From assembly GCA_007258455.2 (NCBI GenBank), contig VDFB02252616.1, positions 122,779,394 to 122,843,393 of the forward strand: 64,000 bases of DNA, read 5' to 3'. The translations under genes and the position numbers were made by a program. The notes under the pieces are model-generated. The model had not been told where the DNA came from. It ran no database searches and saw only the letters and a program-made list of their open reading frames with translations. This stretch comes from Sequoia sempervirens (Eukaryota > Streptophyta > Pinopsida > Cupressales > Cupressaceae). Each line of letters begins with the position of its first letter. The first letter of the stretch is position 1. Shown piece by piece: positions 13,626 to 24,397 of the stretch.

Positions 13626-13915
13626 CCTTCAAAGTGATGTGTAGCTTCAAATTCCTAACACTTTTCAATCATTATACAACATTTAAACATAAACAAAATA
13701 TTAATATTTATTTAATGCCAAAAAAATTTATATAAAAAATTGAAATAATAGTTCTTCTCACAATTAAAATTGGCATTAAAGTTAACATTGTAAAATTAAC
13801 ATTAGGTCAATCTAAACTCTTACAACATTGTGTCATGTTTATATTTTAAATTAATGCTAAATTAATGATTTGATTATTTTATCATTAGAGGATAAGCATC
13901 TTACAATGCTATTTT

Positions 13916-13920
13916 ATCAC
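13916..13920. repeat. Target-site duplication ATCAC, left
   Basis: Identical to 16477-16481 on the other side of the element, so the insertion unit is intact from end to end. Confidence 0.85.
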
Positions 13921-14185
13921 TGATAGAGCAACAAATTCCTAGGAAATACCAATTTCACAAACACATTCAAAAAAGAGAGAAGCCAATGCTCTTTCACCAA
14001 AGAGAAATACATGTTTAATATGAGATGCATAATTTAAATAATGTATAGGCTTATAAAGCCATGTAAAACATAGATGAGTGAGAAATTCCTAGCATGGGAA
14101 AAACTACATGGCAGTAACTAAATGCAAAATATAATCTAAATGCAAGCCTAAGTAAACTTAAGCATAAATATAATTTACTCTAACA
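13921..14185 (-). repeat. 3' LTR of the TR-GAG-like element
   Basis: 265 bp. On the minus strand it starts TGTTAGAGTAAATT and ends TTGCTCTATCA. It pairs with 16212-16476. Confidence 0.88.
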
Positions 14186-14198
14186 CCCCCCTTAAGTG
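14186..14198 (-). other. Polypurine tract
   Basis: The minus strand reads CACTTAAGGGGGG immediately before the 3' LTR start. Confidence 0.7.
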
Positions 14199-14478
14199 AA
14201 ACTTAGGGAGAATGCAAATGAAAAATGCAGTATGAGTCCTAAATACACAACCATGTTAGGTACCCATTTATAATGCAAAAAAAAATCTCTCACAACTAGT
14301 GAGGAGGAAAACCCTATGGGAAAAGACACCTCTCCAAAAGAGAGAAAAGAAAAGAAAAAATGATGCATGGATGGAGGACTTAGTCACACCCCCCAAGGAC
14401 TACATACATCATATATATACAATCAATGACCCCCCCATAAGAGGGAAAGAGAGAGACTATATAGCCCCCCCATAGTGT

Positions 14479-14856
14479 CTAATCACCTACAAAAATGGTA
14501 AGTGTTTGAAGAAAAAACATAATCCAGTGTCGAAAAACAATTTGTCTCCCTTTTGGAAGAAACAAAACCAAATACAATTGTAGGTATGCTTCCAAAAGGA
14601 GCATGAATATGTATGATGGTGTCTCTGAAATTTTCTCATGTGTCACCAAGACCTTGGAAAATGATGCCATGAACCAATCAGGAACATGCCCAATCACAAT
14701 AGAAAGTGACAGAAAATGTACCATTGGAAACTGATCCTGAACAATATCCAAAGACTGAAATGGGGTGACAATAGTTGTACCACAAGTATCATCAAATAGG
14801 AGGGATATACCCTCAAATGTGTCCTCCAAATCTATAATATGAGATTCTATGAACAA
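14479..14856 (-). pseudogene. Unidentified internal ORF of the small element
   Basis: An open frame of 125 codons on the element's sense strand, downstream of the gag remnant. It is hydrophobic toward its C-terminus and has no motif I recognise. It may be the decayed end of gag or non-coding leader sequence with a chance frame. Confidence 0.3.
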
Positions 14857-15097
14857 GCAACCAATGTCTAATAAATATCAATCCTAGGAGTGATGAATCA
14901 CTGGATGTGCACAATGAATCATCAACACAAAATGAATTATCCTATAGAATAGGAATGATAGGAGCCTCAATCAATGAATCTACACAATGAATCACTAAAG
15001 GTGAAGGTAAATCAACTATATCTGATAGAGAAGGAGCATCTAAAGAACCCTCATCATCCTCATCTAAAGACTCAAAGTAATCCAAACATTCAAACTC

Positions 15098-15604
15098 CTA
15101 CATAGTAGCATGATCATAGGGTATCTTGTCTAAAAAATGAAGAGGCACTAGACAATCTGAAACAAGATCATCTACGAATGGCTGAGTATCAGGATCTCCA
15201 TGTATTTCCCAGATTTTAATCCAAAGAGTATATGGACACTCAAAATGATCAATAACATCTAAAGTGGCATCATCAATATGCATTGTAATAACTACTAGGA
15301 CATGATCCCTTTTTCTATTCCATGCAACTTTCTTACTATTATTACTAGGAAGGGAAACAAGATTAAATATAGGTATGGAAAAAGATGAAGCCATCTCAAG
15401 TGCTTCAATATACCATCTCTCCATTGTGTATAATTTCCCCTTTCCAACATAATCACAACATGATGCAATGAAAACCCCATGATCAACTATGAAAAATCTC
15501 CAAAAAACAAAGATAGTAACCTTCAACAACAAATAGAAACTCCAAGATACTGCAAATGAAGTGAAACCAATATAAACTTCAATGAAGGCCATCAAAGACA
15601 ACAT
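15098..15604 (-). pseudogene. Copia-type gag, frameshifted
   Basis: The gag signature is split between two frames. One frame (15295-15486) reads LERGNYTQWRDGILKHLR, matching the L-x-G-x-NY-x-x-W start of copia gag (UBN2/DUF4219 type). The other (15098-15604) continues with AWNRKRDHVLVVITMHID and then TLWIKIWEIHGD, matching the helical middle of the same domain (W-x-x-x-D ... L ... A-x-x-x-W-x-x-L). A frameshift therefore lies between about 15330 and 15400. No zinc knuckle was found. The protein would have been the capsid subunit; this copy is non-functional. Confidence 0.65.
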
Positions 15605-16198
15605 AATTCAACTCAAATGCACAAATTTAAATTGCAGATCATAGCCCCTCAACTTTCATGCTTTGTAATGATCAAATGGAGTGAAAAAAATGCAAAAATT
15701 TGTGCTTCTCTCACAGCAGAAAATGTTCCTTTTCTTGGTGTTATTAGCCTCTCAAAAAACAACCATCTTCAAGAAATTGGTCCTCCTTTAGGTTCACTAC
15801 CACAATGTAATAAAAGGAAACTCTGAGTATGGGGTTTAGTGAACAAAAAAATGCCTCCAAAAAATTTAGGTTCTCAAAATCAAGAAAAATGCCTTCAAAG
15901 AGAATCACGTCGAGCACTCCAATGCAAAAAAATGATCCCTCACCAGATAGAGAGTCGTATTTTCACTTGCAAATTAACACCTCCAAAATAAATAAATGGG
16001 CCTCCCATTGGTTTTATCACTGCCTCTAGTGAAGAAAAAAATCAAACACCTTGAAACAAATTTGTAACCAACAAACCAGAGAAAATCAATAATCGAAGGC
16101 AATTTTGAAAATTTTAAAAAAATTCAAATGCCGAATAAAAAACTATCTGCAACCAACTCTCTGACAAAAACTCTCAAGGAAGATACTACAAACTGGGA

Positions 16199-16211
16199 GG
16201 CTTTGATACCA
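16199..16211 (-). other. Primer-binding site (initiator-Met tRNA)
   Basis: Directly inside the 5' LTR, the minus strand reads TGGTATCAAAGCC. It differs by one base from the TGGTATCAGAGCC typical of plant copia elements. Confidence 0.8.
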
Positions 16212-16476
16212 TGATAGAGCAACAAATTCCCAGGAAATACCAATTTCACAGACATCTTAAAAAATGAGAGAAGCTAATGCTCTTTCACCAAAGAGAAATA
16301 TATGTTGAATATGGGATGCATAATTTACATAATGTACAAGCTTATAAAGCTGTGAAAAACATAGACAAGTGAGAAACTTCCTAGCACAGGAAAACTACTC
16401 AGGAGTAACTAAATGCAAAAATTAATCTAAATGTAAGCCTTAGTAAACTTAAGCGTAAATATAATTTACTCTAACA
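16212..16476 (-). repeat. 5' LTR of the TR-GAG-like element
   Basis: 265 bp, same length and ends as the copy at 13921, followed by the target duplication ATCAC at 16477-16481. Confidence 0.88.
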
Positions 16477-16481
16477 ATCAC

Positions 16482-19400
16482 ATTATGACATTGGGTGCAC
16501 TAATAATCACCTCGTTGAAGTAACAACCAAAGTATGGAGGATATCCATTATACCAAATTTGTAAACTTAAGGAGAAATATAATCACTTACAAAATGAGTC
16601 CCGAAAACAAGGCCTAATAAGGTATTCATTTATAGTAATGACCTCTCATAAATGGATAAATAGATAAAATCAAGTGGGAAAAAGAATGTCTTGAAAAAAG
16701 AGAATGAAAAGGAAATAAACCTCCTTAAAATATTCCCATGAAGATAGGAACTTGAAGATGAAGAACTCTTGAAGTATGTAGAAGTTGTAAACTCTACCAA
16801 ATATGATGGTGAATATTGGAATAAATGAACCTCCAAGGAATGTAGATCAATACATAAGATACAAACAAATACACAAGTTACCTATAGTACATTCCTCAAC
16901 CATCAATAAATATATGGCACGAAAGAAAACACACTTTATGAAGTTGAAGATGTAGATAGTACTATGATCAAGGAACAAAAAAAAAATGCATGAGTGACCT
17001 ATAATACAGTGCATTATTCTCTACGCAAGCAATAGAATATCACAAAATATGATCAAAAATAAATATTCCCCCTATAGAAGAGATAAAGAGAATGTCTATG
17101 TGACCCCCCAGAAAGTAGAATGTTGTTCCACTAAAATCAAAGTAGCATTAGTATAACCATGTGATGATAACCCCCTTGATGCTAAAAAGGAAGAGGTATA
17201 AGTAGATCAACTAAAATGTGGCACATGTGTGCATGAGAATCCAATATTATATACAAGAAACTAAAAAGGGTGCATATTTTCAAGGCACAAACATGAGGTG
17301 AGAATCACTAGATTCATTGATGTGATGGATAAAACTAGAACACTACACAATATCCCAATTACAATTTATAACTTAGTGCATGTACAAAATAGGTACAATA
17401 GATGTATAAATTCCCCTCAAAGGAACACAAAATTAGTTTCAAACCACTTTATATGAGTGCATTTATATACCTATGTACTTTTTGAGTTCATAAAAGTGTC
17501 CTCAAAAGGAAAATTATATTTTTGCATCATGAGGTGGGAAATGAAGACATAAACAAAGTGTTCCTTATAGACCTAAAATGATGACAAAAACATAAAAAAT
17601 AAACCTCAATTATTCAAAACATGATCCCCTATACAATTGTATAGTGATATGACACTTTATTTTAGTGTATTAATAGATTCCACAAAGTAGATTTAATGTA
17701 TAATTCCTCATAGGAGGTATATTTAGAATTAATAATTTTGGAGTACAATCAAGAAAAATGAGAGCACCACTACAAACATATCAAAATTTCAAGTAGGTTC
17801 AAAAAAATGACACCAACAAAGGAGTTTGCATGAGACCAAATGAGCCCTCTAAAGTTCCAAAAAGGGAATTATGCAAGTTGTCCTTTGAGGATCATTGATT
17901 TTAGAAAAAAAAAACATCATACTAAAAAATAAATTATACCATTAGATAGATCATGTAAAAATACTTAAAATAAAAAAAATCCACCAGAAAAGGTGTATGT
18001 ATCGCTAAGAATGAGGCTCTTGAAGTTAAGCTAAAAAATAAAATAGGTCATTGGTGAGGGGTCTAGTTGGAGGATGAAAATGTGTTAAAATCATGTTGAT
18101 ATTAACATGATGTCATCAAGGGAACATTTGAATATTCCCTCAAAATATTCTTCTCAACCAAAATATTTCGAAATCACATTTTATTTGACACAAAATTGCT
18201 TGCAAAACATGACACCACCATTCAAAAATTGGAAAATTTCCGAATTGGGGTGCTATTGTTTTTTACATTGCTTAATGTTGGCATCAACAAGGTACTACAG
18301 AGAGTGACTATTGAAACTACCCTTGCACAGTGTTGTACCTTGTAAAAAAGGATTTAAGGTATAGATGCAGATCTCATAGTCATGAGGGAACAATGAAGAT
18401 GTCATGATGATCAAGGGATGCTCGAGACCTTGGGATCCATGGACTTGGGAAATTTTGACTACAAAGGATCAAGTTTTTAGGGTTGGAAAGGGAGTTAGAT
18501 GATGATACATTCAAGTCTAACAAATTGGTAAAAGGGAGTTGACTTCAACAAATTGTTAGGGCTCAAAGATTAGGGGTGTGATAGGAGCAATACAAATGAA
18601 GGAACAAGTTTAATACTTTGATTATAGGAACAAAATATAAGATACCAACATAGAATCAACAAAGGTTGATTCCATATCACTCTTTTTGTGTTCTCCACCA
18701 TTCATCTTAATCTATTACATAATTTCCCTGATTGTGGAAGAGTGAAGGCTTTCCACTTAGCACAATACATAAACTGAATGCTAACAATATTACCTTAACC
18801 ACTTGGTCATTAGCTATGGGTTGTCCGCATGTGGGGTCTCATTTCACTAGTTGGAGAGAGGTCCATGAGGATGACTAAAACCTTAGGTGGCATTGGGCAT
18901 GGTTGTGGGTAAATAGAGTATCGCCTCCCCTATGTAAATTTTCAACTAGAAGTTTGAAGTTGAACAAGCACCATTGCTCTCATGGGTTGTGGCATGATCT
19001 AAAGTGACCACACCAAAAATACCACATAGCCTCACATTAGTGGCTACTAGGAAACCAAATTTTTCTTACCAAATTAAATAATAAGAACTTTGGTTTCACT
19101 ATTGATCTTTGCTAGTTGTTGATTCTCATCCCCATGCTCTATCCATTGGATTTTATCATAGCTAAACAACTCTTTATGGCTTGTGAGTGTCTTAGTTATA
19201 TCACCAAGTTATTGATTTTGATTTCAATTCATATTGAAATGTGTAGGATTTAATTTACGCATTAGGACAAAAAAATGACATTGGGGTTGATTTCCAAGTT
19301 TATTCGTACAACTATCTATATATATATATATCTTGTAGAGTTTTATATGAAACTCTCATAGTTTTTACAATTCAATTAGGAGCACAAATCTAGGTTGAAG

Positions 19401-19830
19401 CCTCTTCAATTTAGAACCAACGATTGATAGGTATCCATTCTTGCCTAAGTCTCGTAGAACATGATCCTTACCTCATCTCTAATGATGTTGGGGCCTTGCA
19501 CCAGCAAAACTTGATCTTTAATAAACTCATTGAAAATCATTTAACTTTACTAATAAATAAAAAATATTTTTACCATAAAATAAAAATTTGAAAACTATAT
19601 TTAAATTATTTAATAATTTATTATTGAACATAGAAATCTCAATCCCGAAAGCTTCCTTTGTAAACCTTCCCTACTCTCGGCATGGCGTGGACTATGAACC
19701 CCAAGAGATTCAAACCCAAAGACAATCACATGAACCATTCACCATTTGCCACTCCAACACGTCGATAGCAATAGATAACTATTTAGTTGATAAAGAAAAT
19801 AGGAAATAAGAAGGCAGATAATATATAATT
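16482..19830. other. Intergenic DNA, no gene recognised
   Basis: AT-rich, with short open frames lacking motif support. A TA-rich run lies near 19317-19332. Nothing else could be assigned. Confidence 0.45.
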
Positions 19831-20145
19831 CCTGAGCTGACCTCGTGCTTTCACATTGACAAAGAATAATCCTGCAAATGGTTGAGCTTTGACATTGTCT
19901 TGAAATATCTTTCCAACAGAAAATGAGTTTGCCTGACATGAACGTGCTGCGCTCCGCAGCATTTCATATATAAATACCACTACTCTCTATGTTTAAGACC
20001 ATTGCCACTCCACAAATCCTTTCTTATTATCCAATTATACGATAACATTATCTGGAGGTCAGTTAGCAGTGCAATGATTCAATCGGCTAACACCCACGCT
20101 CCGTTCGTGAGGAGCATCTGCAGGACCGTTAATGGTTGTCACTGA
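19831..20145 (+). pseudogene. Truncated duplicate of the lipase promoter and start codons
   Basis: The block matches 20739-21045 upstream of and into the intact lipase. Shared stretches are GAGCTGACC-TGTGCTTT, TTCACATTGACAAAG, TTTCCAACA-AAATG-GTT, ATGTTTAAGA-CATTGCC and CACAAATCCTTTCTTA. Its ATG at 20074 opens a 23-codon frame, MIQSANTHAPFVRSICRT, parallel to MTQSAYTPKTHAPFLRSSCR in the intact gene; a TGA at 20143-20145 then ends it and homology stops. It retains a TATA box (TATATAAATA, 19967-19976) and a short GCTGC/GCAGC inverted repeat (19946-19960) that have no counterpart in the intact copy. It is a partial tandem duplication, not a working gene. Confidence 0.75.
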
Positions 20146-20167
20146 ATCACTTATTACATTATAAACT

Positions 20168-20300
20168 TCAATTCTAATAGTCTCATGATATTAGTTATGC
20201 TCTTAAAAAGAGTTAATTAATAATCCTATAATTTTGTGAGATGTTCCTCCGTATCGCGAATCCCTTTACATATAATTTTGATTTTTCTTTTTACACTTTG
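20168..20300. repeat. Dispersed repeat, copy 2 (see 13487-13625)
   Basis: Moderately similar block lying directly after the truncated lipase copy. Its position suggests that an insertion or rearrangement there may have ended the duplicated segment. Confidence 0.4.
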
Positions 20301-20719
20301 CTTCTCCCAATTTGCTTCTGCAGAGCAAGGACCAAAACAGTCTTAGTAATCAGACACACCGTCAATTAGCCATGAACGAAAATTACAAATAAACCATGTC
20401 CTCCAGATTAAAAGGTTACAGTGGGAAAATACCAGAGTAAGCTTTCCAAGACTTAAGCTTCGAAATGCACAGAACTGCATGTGATAGATAGGCCAAAGAA
20501 GAATTTGGAACTCTCTAAATTAATCCACTCTTTAAAAAGAAGCACAAACATTAAGTAAGTATTACATTTTTCTGTTTCTCACGAATCCACCTGTCGCCCT
20601 CAAACGAATCGAACTAAAATCACCTGGGAAGCAGTCTAATCATTCCAACCTGTCAAGAGCAATGATGAATAGATAAAAATTACTGGACTGCAATATAAGT
20701 TTGCGCTGACGACCTAAGA

Positions 20720-20825
20720 AGTCAAAGAATACACATTTCTGAGCTGACCTTGTGCTTTAAGATTTTAAAGAAGAACTCCATTCACATTGACAAAGTATAA
20801 ACGTGCACATGGTTGACGTTTGACC
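20720..20825 (+). promoter_or_regulatory. TTGAC (W-box-like) cluster upstream of the lipase
   Basis: TTGAC cores occur at 20787-20791, 20813-20817 and 20820-20824 (the last as TTGACC, a full W-box). An inverted one (AGTCAA) is at 20720-20725 and a TGACC at 20745-20749. W-boxes bind WRKY factors, common in wound and defence genes. The nearest TATA-like sequence is TATAAA at 20796-20801, which would give a leader of about 150 nt. The location fits a promoter; function is inferred. Confidence 0.4.
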
Positions 20826-20978
20826 TTCTCTTGCACTGTATTTTCCAACACTAAATGCGTTGCCTGATACTAGTCCTCTTCATGTTTAAGAGCATTGCCG
20901 TTGCACAAATCCTTTCTTACATAATACAGTTGTTGTCTGTGAGGCAATAAAATTTTCAGGTGGCAAATCAACAGAGCG

Positions 20979-22589
20979 ATGACTCAGTCGGCATATACTC
21001 CTAAGACACACGCGCCGTTCCTCAGGAGCAGCTGCAGGAATGTCGTGATGAGCGCCACGTTAAAAAGCTTTATAGTCGCCTCGACTTCTTCCTCAAATTC
21101 AACACTAAACAGCTCCTGGAAAGCCCAGTTATCAGAAAAAATGGCAGAGATTTTTGGAACGAAGGAGAAGCGAAGGAAGAAAGTTGACCTTCGTGTGAAT
21201 CCACTGCTGCCAGAACCTGCGCAGACGGACTGGCCGACTCCCGTCGATTTGCAGAGATTAGCAAAGTGGCAGGAAGTGGTACACAAAAGCAGCCCGACGG
21301 CTTCTCCGAAAGAGAGTTTAGGCCATGACTGGAGAAAATACCAGGGTTCGAATAACTGGGAGGGGCTTCTGGAGCCTTTAAGCCCCAAACTCAGGCGAGA
21401 GATTGTGAAATATGGGGAATTCGCCCAGGCAACCTACGATGCCTTCGACTTCGATCGGTATTCGAAATACTGCGGCAGCTGCAGGTACAACCGGCAAAAA
21501 TTGCTGGAGAAAGTTCACCTCCACAATACGGGTTACGAAGTTAGCAAGTATCTTTACGCTATGTCGGACATCCAAATGCCAAACTTCTTCCGGCGGTCTG
21601 ATTTCACGTACCCGTGGAGCAAGGACTCCAATTGGATGGGCTATGTCGCAGTGAGTACAGATGAGGAGCTGAAGCGGCTTGGTAGGCGTGACATCATGGT
21701 GGCGTGGCGCGGCACCGTCACGCAGCTGGAGTGGATGGAGAATCTACGGGACATTCTTCACCCGGTCGGTGACCTTGGCTGTTCCGAGCGCAGCGCCATC
21801 AAGGTGGAGCGTGGCTTTCTCAGTATTTACACGTCGAAGAACGATGCCACCCGCTACAATAAGCGCAGTGCCTCGCAACAAGTGATGGATGAATTGCGCC
21901 GCTTGGTGGCGCTCTACACGGCGCGCGATGAGGAGGTGAGCATTAGCATCTGTGGGCACAGCCTCGGTGGCGCCCTCGCGCTTCTCAACGCCTTACAAAT
22001 AGCTGCTGGAGGAGTCAATGTGCATGCAAACGACCCGACCCGAAGAGTTCTTGTCACCGTCTTCTCGTTTGGGGCACCACGGGTGGGCAACAGCGCTTTC
22101 AAAGACACACTGGAGGAGCTTGGTGTGAAGGTCCTGCGCGTTGTGGTCAAGCAGGATGTGGTGCCCAAAGTGCCCGGCATTTTGTTCAACGAAGGAATGG
22201 AGAAATATGAACAACTGATCGGACATGTGTTGGAATGTTGCCCTTGGACCTACAAACATGTTGGGGTGGAATTAGCATTGGATCTCAAGAAATCTCCATT
22301 CCTGAAGAATAACCCTGACCTGGCAGGGTGCCATAATTTGGAGGTTTACTTGCATTTGCTGGATGGATTTGAAAGCTCCTCTTCTCTGTTTCGAGCCAAA
22401 GCTCGACGTGATGTGGCCTTGGTTAACAAGGCCTCTGACATGCTATGCAAAGAGCTCACTGTGCCGGCCAATTGGTATCAACTGGAAAACAAAGGACTGA
22501 TGCGCAATTGCTATGGAAGGTGGGTGCAACCCGAGCGAGATGTGGATCATCTTTCCTCTTCTCATGGCTGGGGGCTCTGGTTGACCTAA
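20979..22589 (+). CDS. Class I phospholipase A1, DAD1/PLA1-I-gamma-like, plastid type
   Basis: Intronless gene of 536 codons encoding a lipase_3-family acylhydrolase expected to remove sn-1 acyl chains from phosphatidylcholine or galactolipids. In related plant enzymes this releases fatty acids for jasmonate-type oxylipin synthesis. The first 50 or so residues are rich in Ser and Thr and poor in acidic residues, fitting a chloroplast transit peptide. The class I-gamma region before the catalytic domain is clear (HDWRKYQGSNNWEGLLEPL, about 116-134). The catalytic domain shows AWRGTVT (242-248), the nucleophile elbow GHSLG with Ser328, KQDVVPKVPG with Asp393, and CHNLEVYLHLLDGF with His452, completing the Ser-Asp-His triad. 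The C-terminal tail has the family's NRWVQPER-like motif. Length and order match complete family members. The ATG is supported by its conservation in the upstream truncated copy. It has higher GC content than its surroundings. Which I-gamma paralogue it represents cannot be decided. Confidence 0.93.
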   Translation: MTQSAYTPKTHAPFLRSSCRNVVMSATLKSFIVASTSSSNSTLNSSWKAQLSEKMAEIFGTKEKRRKKVDLRVNPLLPEPAQTDWPTPVDLQRLAKWQEVVHKSSPTASPKESLGHDWRKYQGSNNWEGLLEPLSPKLRREIVKYGEFAQATYDAFDFDRYSKYCGSCRYNRQKLLEKVHLHNTGYEVSKYLYAMSDIQMPNFFRRSDFTYPWSKDSNWMGYVAVSTDEELKRLGRRDIMVAWRGTVTQLEWMENLRDILHPVGDLGCSERSAIKVERGFLSIYTSKNDATRYNKRSASQQVMDELRRLVALYTARDEEVSISICGHSLGGALALLNALQIAAGGVNVHANDPTRRVLVTVFSFGAPRVGNSAFKDTLEELGVKVLRVVVKQDVVPKVPGILFNEGMEKYEQLIGHVLECCPWTYKHVGVELALDLKKSPFLKNNPDLAGCHNLEVYLHLLDGFESSSSLFRAKARRDVALVNKASDMLCKELTVPANWYQLENKGLMRNCYGRWVQPERDVDHLSSSHGWGLWLT

Positions 22590-23937
22590 GTTATATAAAA
22601 ATATTACATATAATATTGTAGTTTTCTTTTTTTTTTAATTATAAATATTTCAATATTATTGATAATATGTTACTATTAGCAGTACTTGTTTTAGGTAGTT
22701 GAGTTTTGTTTAACTTCTATCAATTATTCCAATCATAATTTCTTATAAACATTTAATTTTTAAAAGTCAAGATGAATTTAATAAGCAAAAATATTTTAAA
22801 TAATATTTTTTTAACAATTCTATTGGTTGAAATATTATCCATTATCCTTAAATCAAGGAAAAATAATAGTCATAAGGAAGTATAGTTCACAAAGATGTGT
22901 ACATTTAAATAATATTTATTATTTATCCTTTCATCATTTAAACTTTATATTATAATTATTTTTATTTATTTCTAAATGACAAGATTTCTTTGTTATTTTG
23001 TACAAACATAATATATTATTTACCAATTAATTTTTTTTTATAATATTGTAATACAAATATTAAAAAATTATTAATATTTTTAAATGTTTTTTTAATTTTA
23101 ATATTAAACTCCCTTTGTATAATATTAAACACTTTCAATATCTTATTTCTAGTTGATTGTGAATTATTAAGATTTTCAATATTCTTATAATTAAATATTA
23201 CAATTTTCACTTTATATTTTAATTCTAATTTGATATTATTTATCATTAGAAATTTCTTCAAATTTAATATTAAAATTATATAAATATTTTTCTCATATTT
23301 TTAAAATTTATTAATCTCCTTTTTATGTCTTTATCAATATTTTATTAGTCGATAGACTATATATAATAAGAATTTTCAGCCCGAAAATGTCTCATGCCTA
23401 AACAAGCCTCAAGATGTCGAAAAGCAAATTCAAATTGCTCGAAATCAATTTGATAAGGATAAGTTTGGATAAATACAAACCATTTGGAACAACTTTTTAA
23501 AAGATTTTGGCATGGAGAAATGAGTGAGCTGGCATCTTTATTCTCCTATCTTTTTAATCTTCTCATAGTAAAACCATGAGATTATTGTTGTTTTCTACAT
23601 GCAACCGTAGTGCAACAATTTCATAAAATAGTAGTTGTGTTTATATTCTTTCTTCGACGTAAGTTTTTATTTTTATTCTTTTTTATCGTTGTTTGCATTG
23701 CCTTGTTTGTAACTTTACTCTGCAGTTTTTAAGATAGGACGGACTTGACTTCTTTTAGCATTGAAAAAAATCATTCTCTTCAATTTTTTGCTTTAAGATG
23801 TAATGCAAATTGTCTCGTAGAGTAATTTCATTGAGGACAATGCTAGGATTGATGGTCGTGGTTTCTTTAATTTTTGTCTATATATTGATAATGGCACTGA
23901 ATACTAAGTCCACCTCTTTGGCCTTAGTGTTTCCAAT
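22590..23937. other. Very AT-rich 3' flank
   Basis: Downstream of the lipase stop is a strongly AT-rich tract to about 23340. It presumably includes the 3' UTR and polyadenylation site, but no signal is distinct enough to place. No gene is seen. Confidence 0.5.
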
Positions 23938-24397
23938 CTTTATTTTTTGGTTCCATCTGTAACTGGAAAATACTCTTTGATAGAATAATTTCCTTTCAGA
24001 GTATTTTTAATTTCCAACTCCCTTACAAGTCTTTATTTTCCAGTTCCATCTGTAACTGGAAAATACTCTCTGATAGAATAATTTCCTTTGAGAGTATTTT
24101 TAATTTCCAACTCCCTTACAAGTCTTTATTTTCCGGTTCCATCTGTAACTGGAAAATACTCTCTGATAGAATAATTTCCTTTCAGAGTATTTTTAATTTC
24201 CAATTCCCTTACAAGCCTTTATTTTCTGGTTCCATCTATAACTGGAAAATACTCTCTGATAGAATAATTTCCTTTCAGAGTATTTTTAACTTCCAACTCC
24301 CTTACAAGCCTTTATTTTCTGGTTCCATCTATAACTAGAAAATACTCTCAGATAGAATAATTTCCTTTCAAAGTATTTTTAATTTCCAACTCCCTTA
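23938..24397 (+). repeat. 93-bp tandem repeat, five copies, hairpin-forming
   Basis: The marker TTCCATCT recurs at 23951, 24044, 24137, 24230 and 24323, an exact period of 93 bp, with few differences between copies. Each unit holds two inverted repeats. In copy 2 the first is perfect over 12 bp: TATTTTCCAGTT (24034-24045) and AACTGGAAAATA (24054-24065) around an 8-nt loop. The second joins AAATACTCT-CTGA with TC-AGAGTATTT across a TAGAATAATTTCC-like loop. The surroundings are non-coding and AT-rich. Confidence 0.92.

Larger units (their letters stand above)
13921..16476 (-). mobile_element. Complete small copia-type element, TR-GAG-like
   Basis: Two 265-bp direct LTRs with TG...CA ends, a perfect 5-bp target duplication (ATCAC), a 5' priming site and a polypurine tract define a complete 2,556-bp element in minus orientation. 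The priming site complementary to initiator-Met tRNA is typical of Ty1/copia. The interior holds a decayed gag and no protease, integrase or reverse transcriptase, which fits the non-autonomous TR-GAG class; mobility would have required pol from a relative. By hand count about 30 of 265 LTR positions differ (roughly 88% identity), so the insertion is old. Confidence 0.85.

Noticed and set aside
18340..18660. A slightly GC-richer stretch considered as a gene remnant
   Set aside because: No frame of useful length or recognisable motif on either strand.
20984..22259. Open frames on the minus strand and in the other plus frames over the lipase gene
   Set aside because: They overlap a gene with full family conservation and an intact catalytic triad; they are by-products of its codon composition.
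23016..23261. A Lys/Asn/Ile-rich minus-strand frame of 81 codons
   Set aside because: The composition is that of any frame in very AT-rich DNA.
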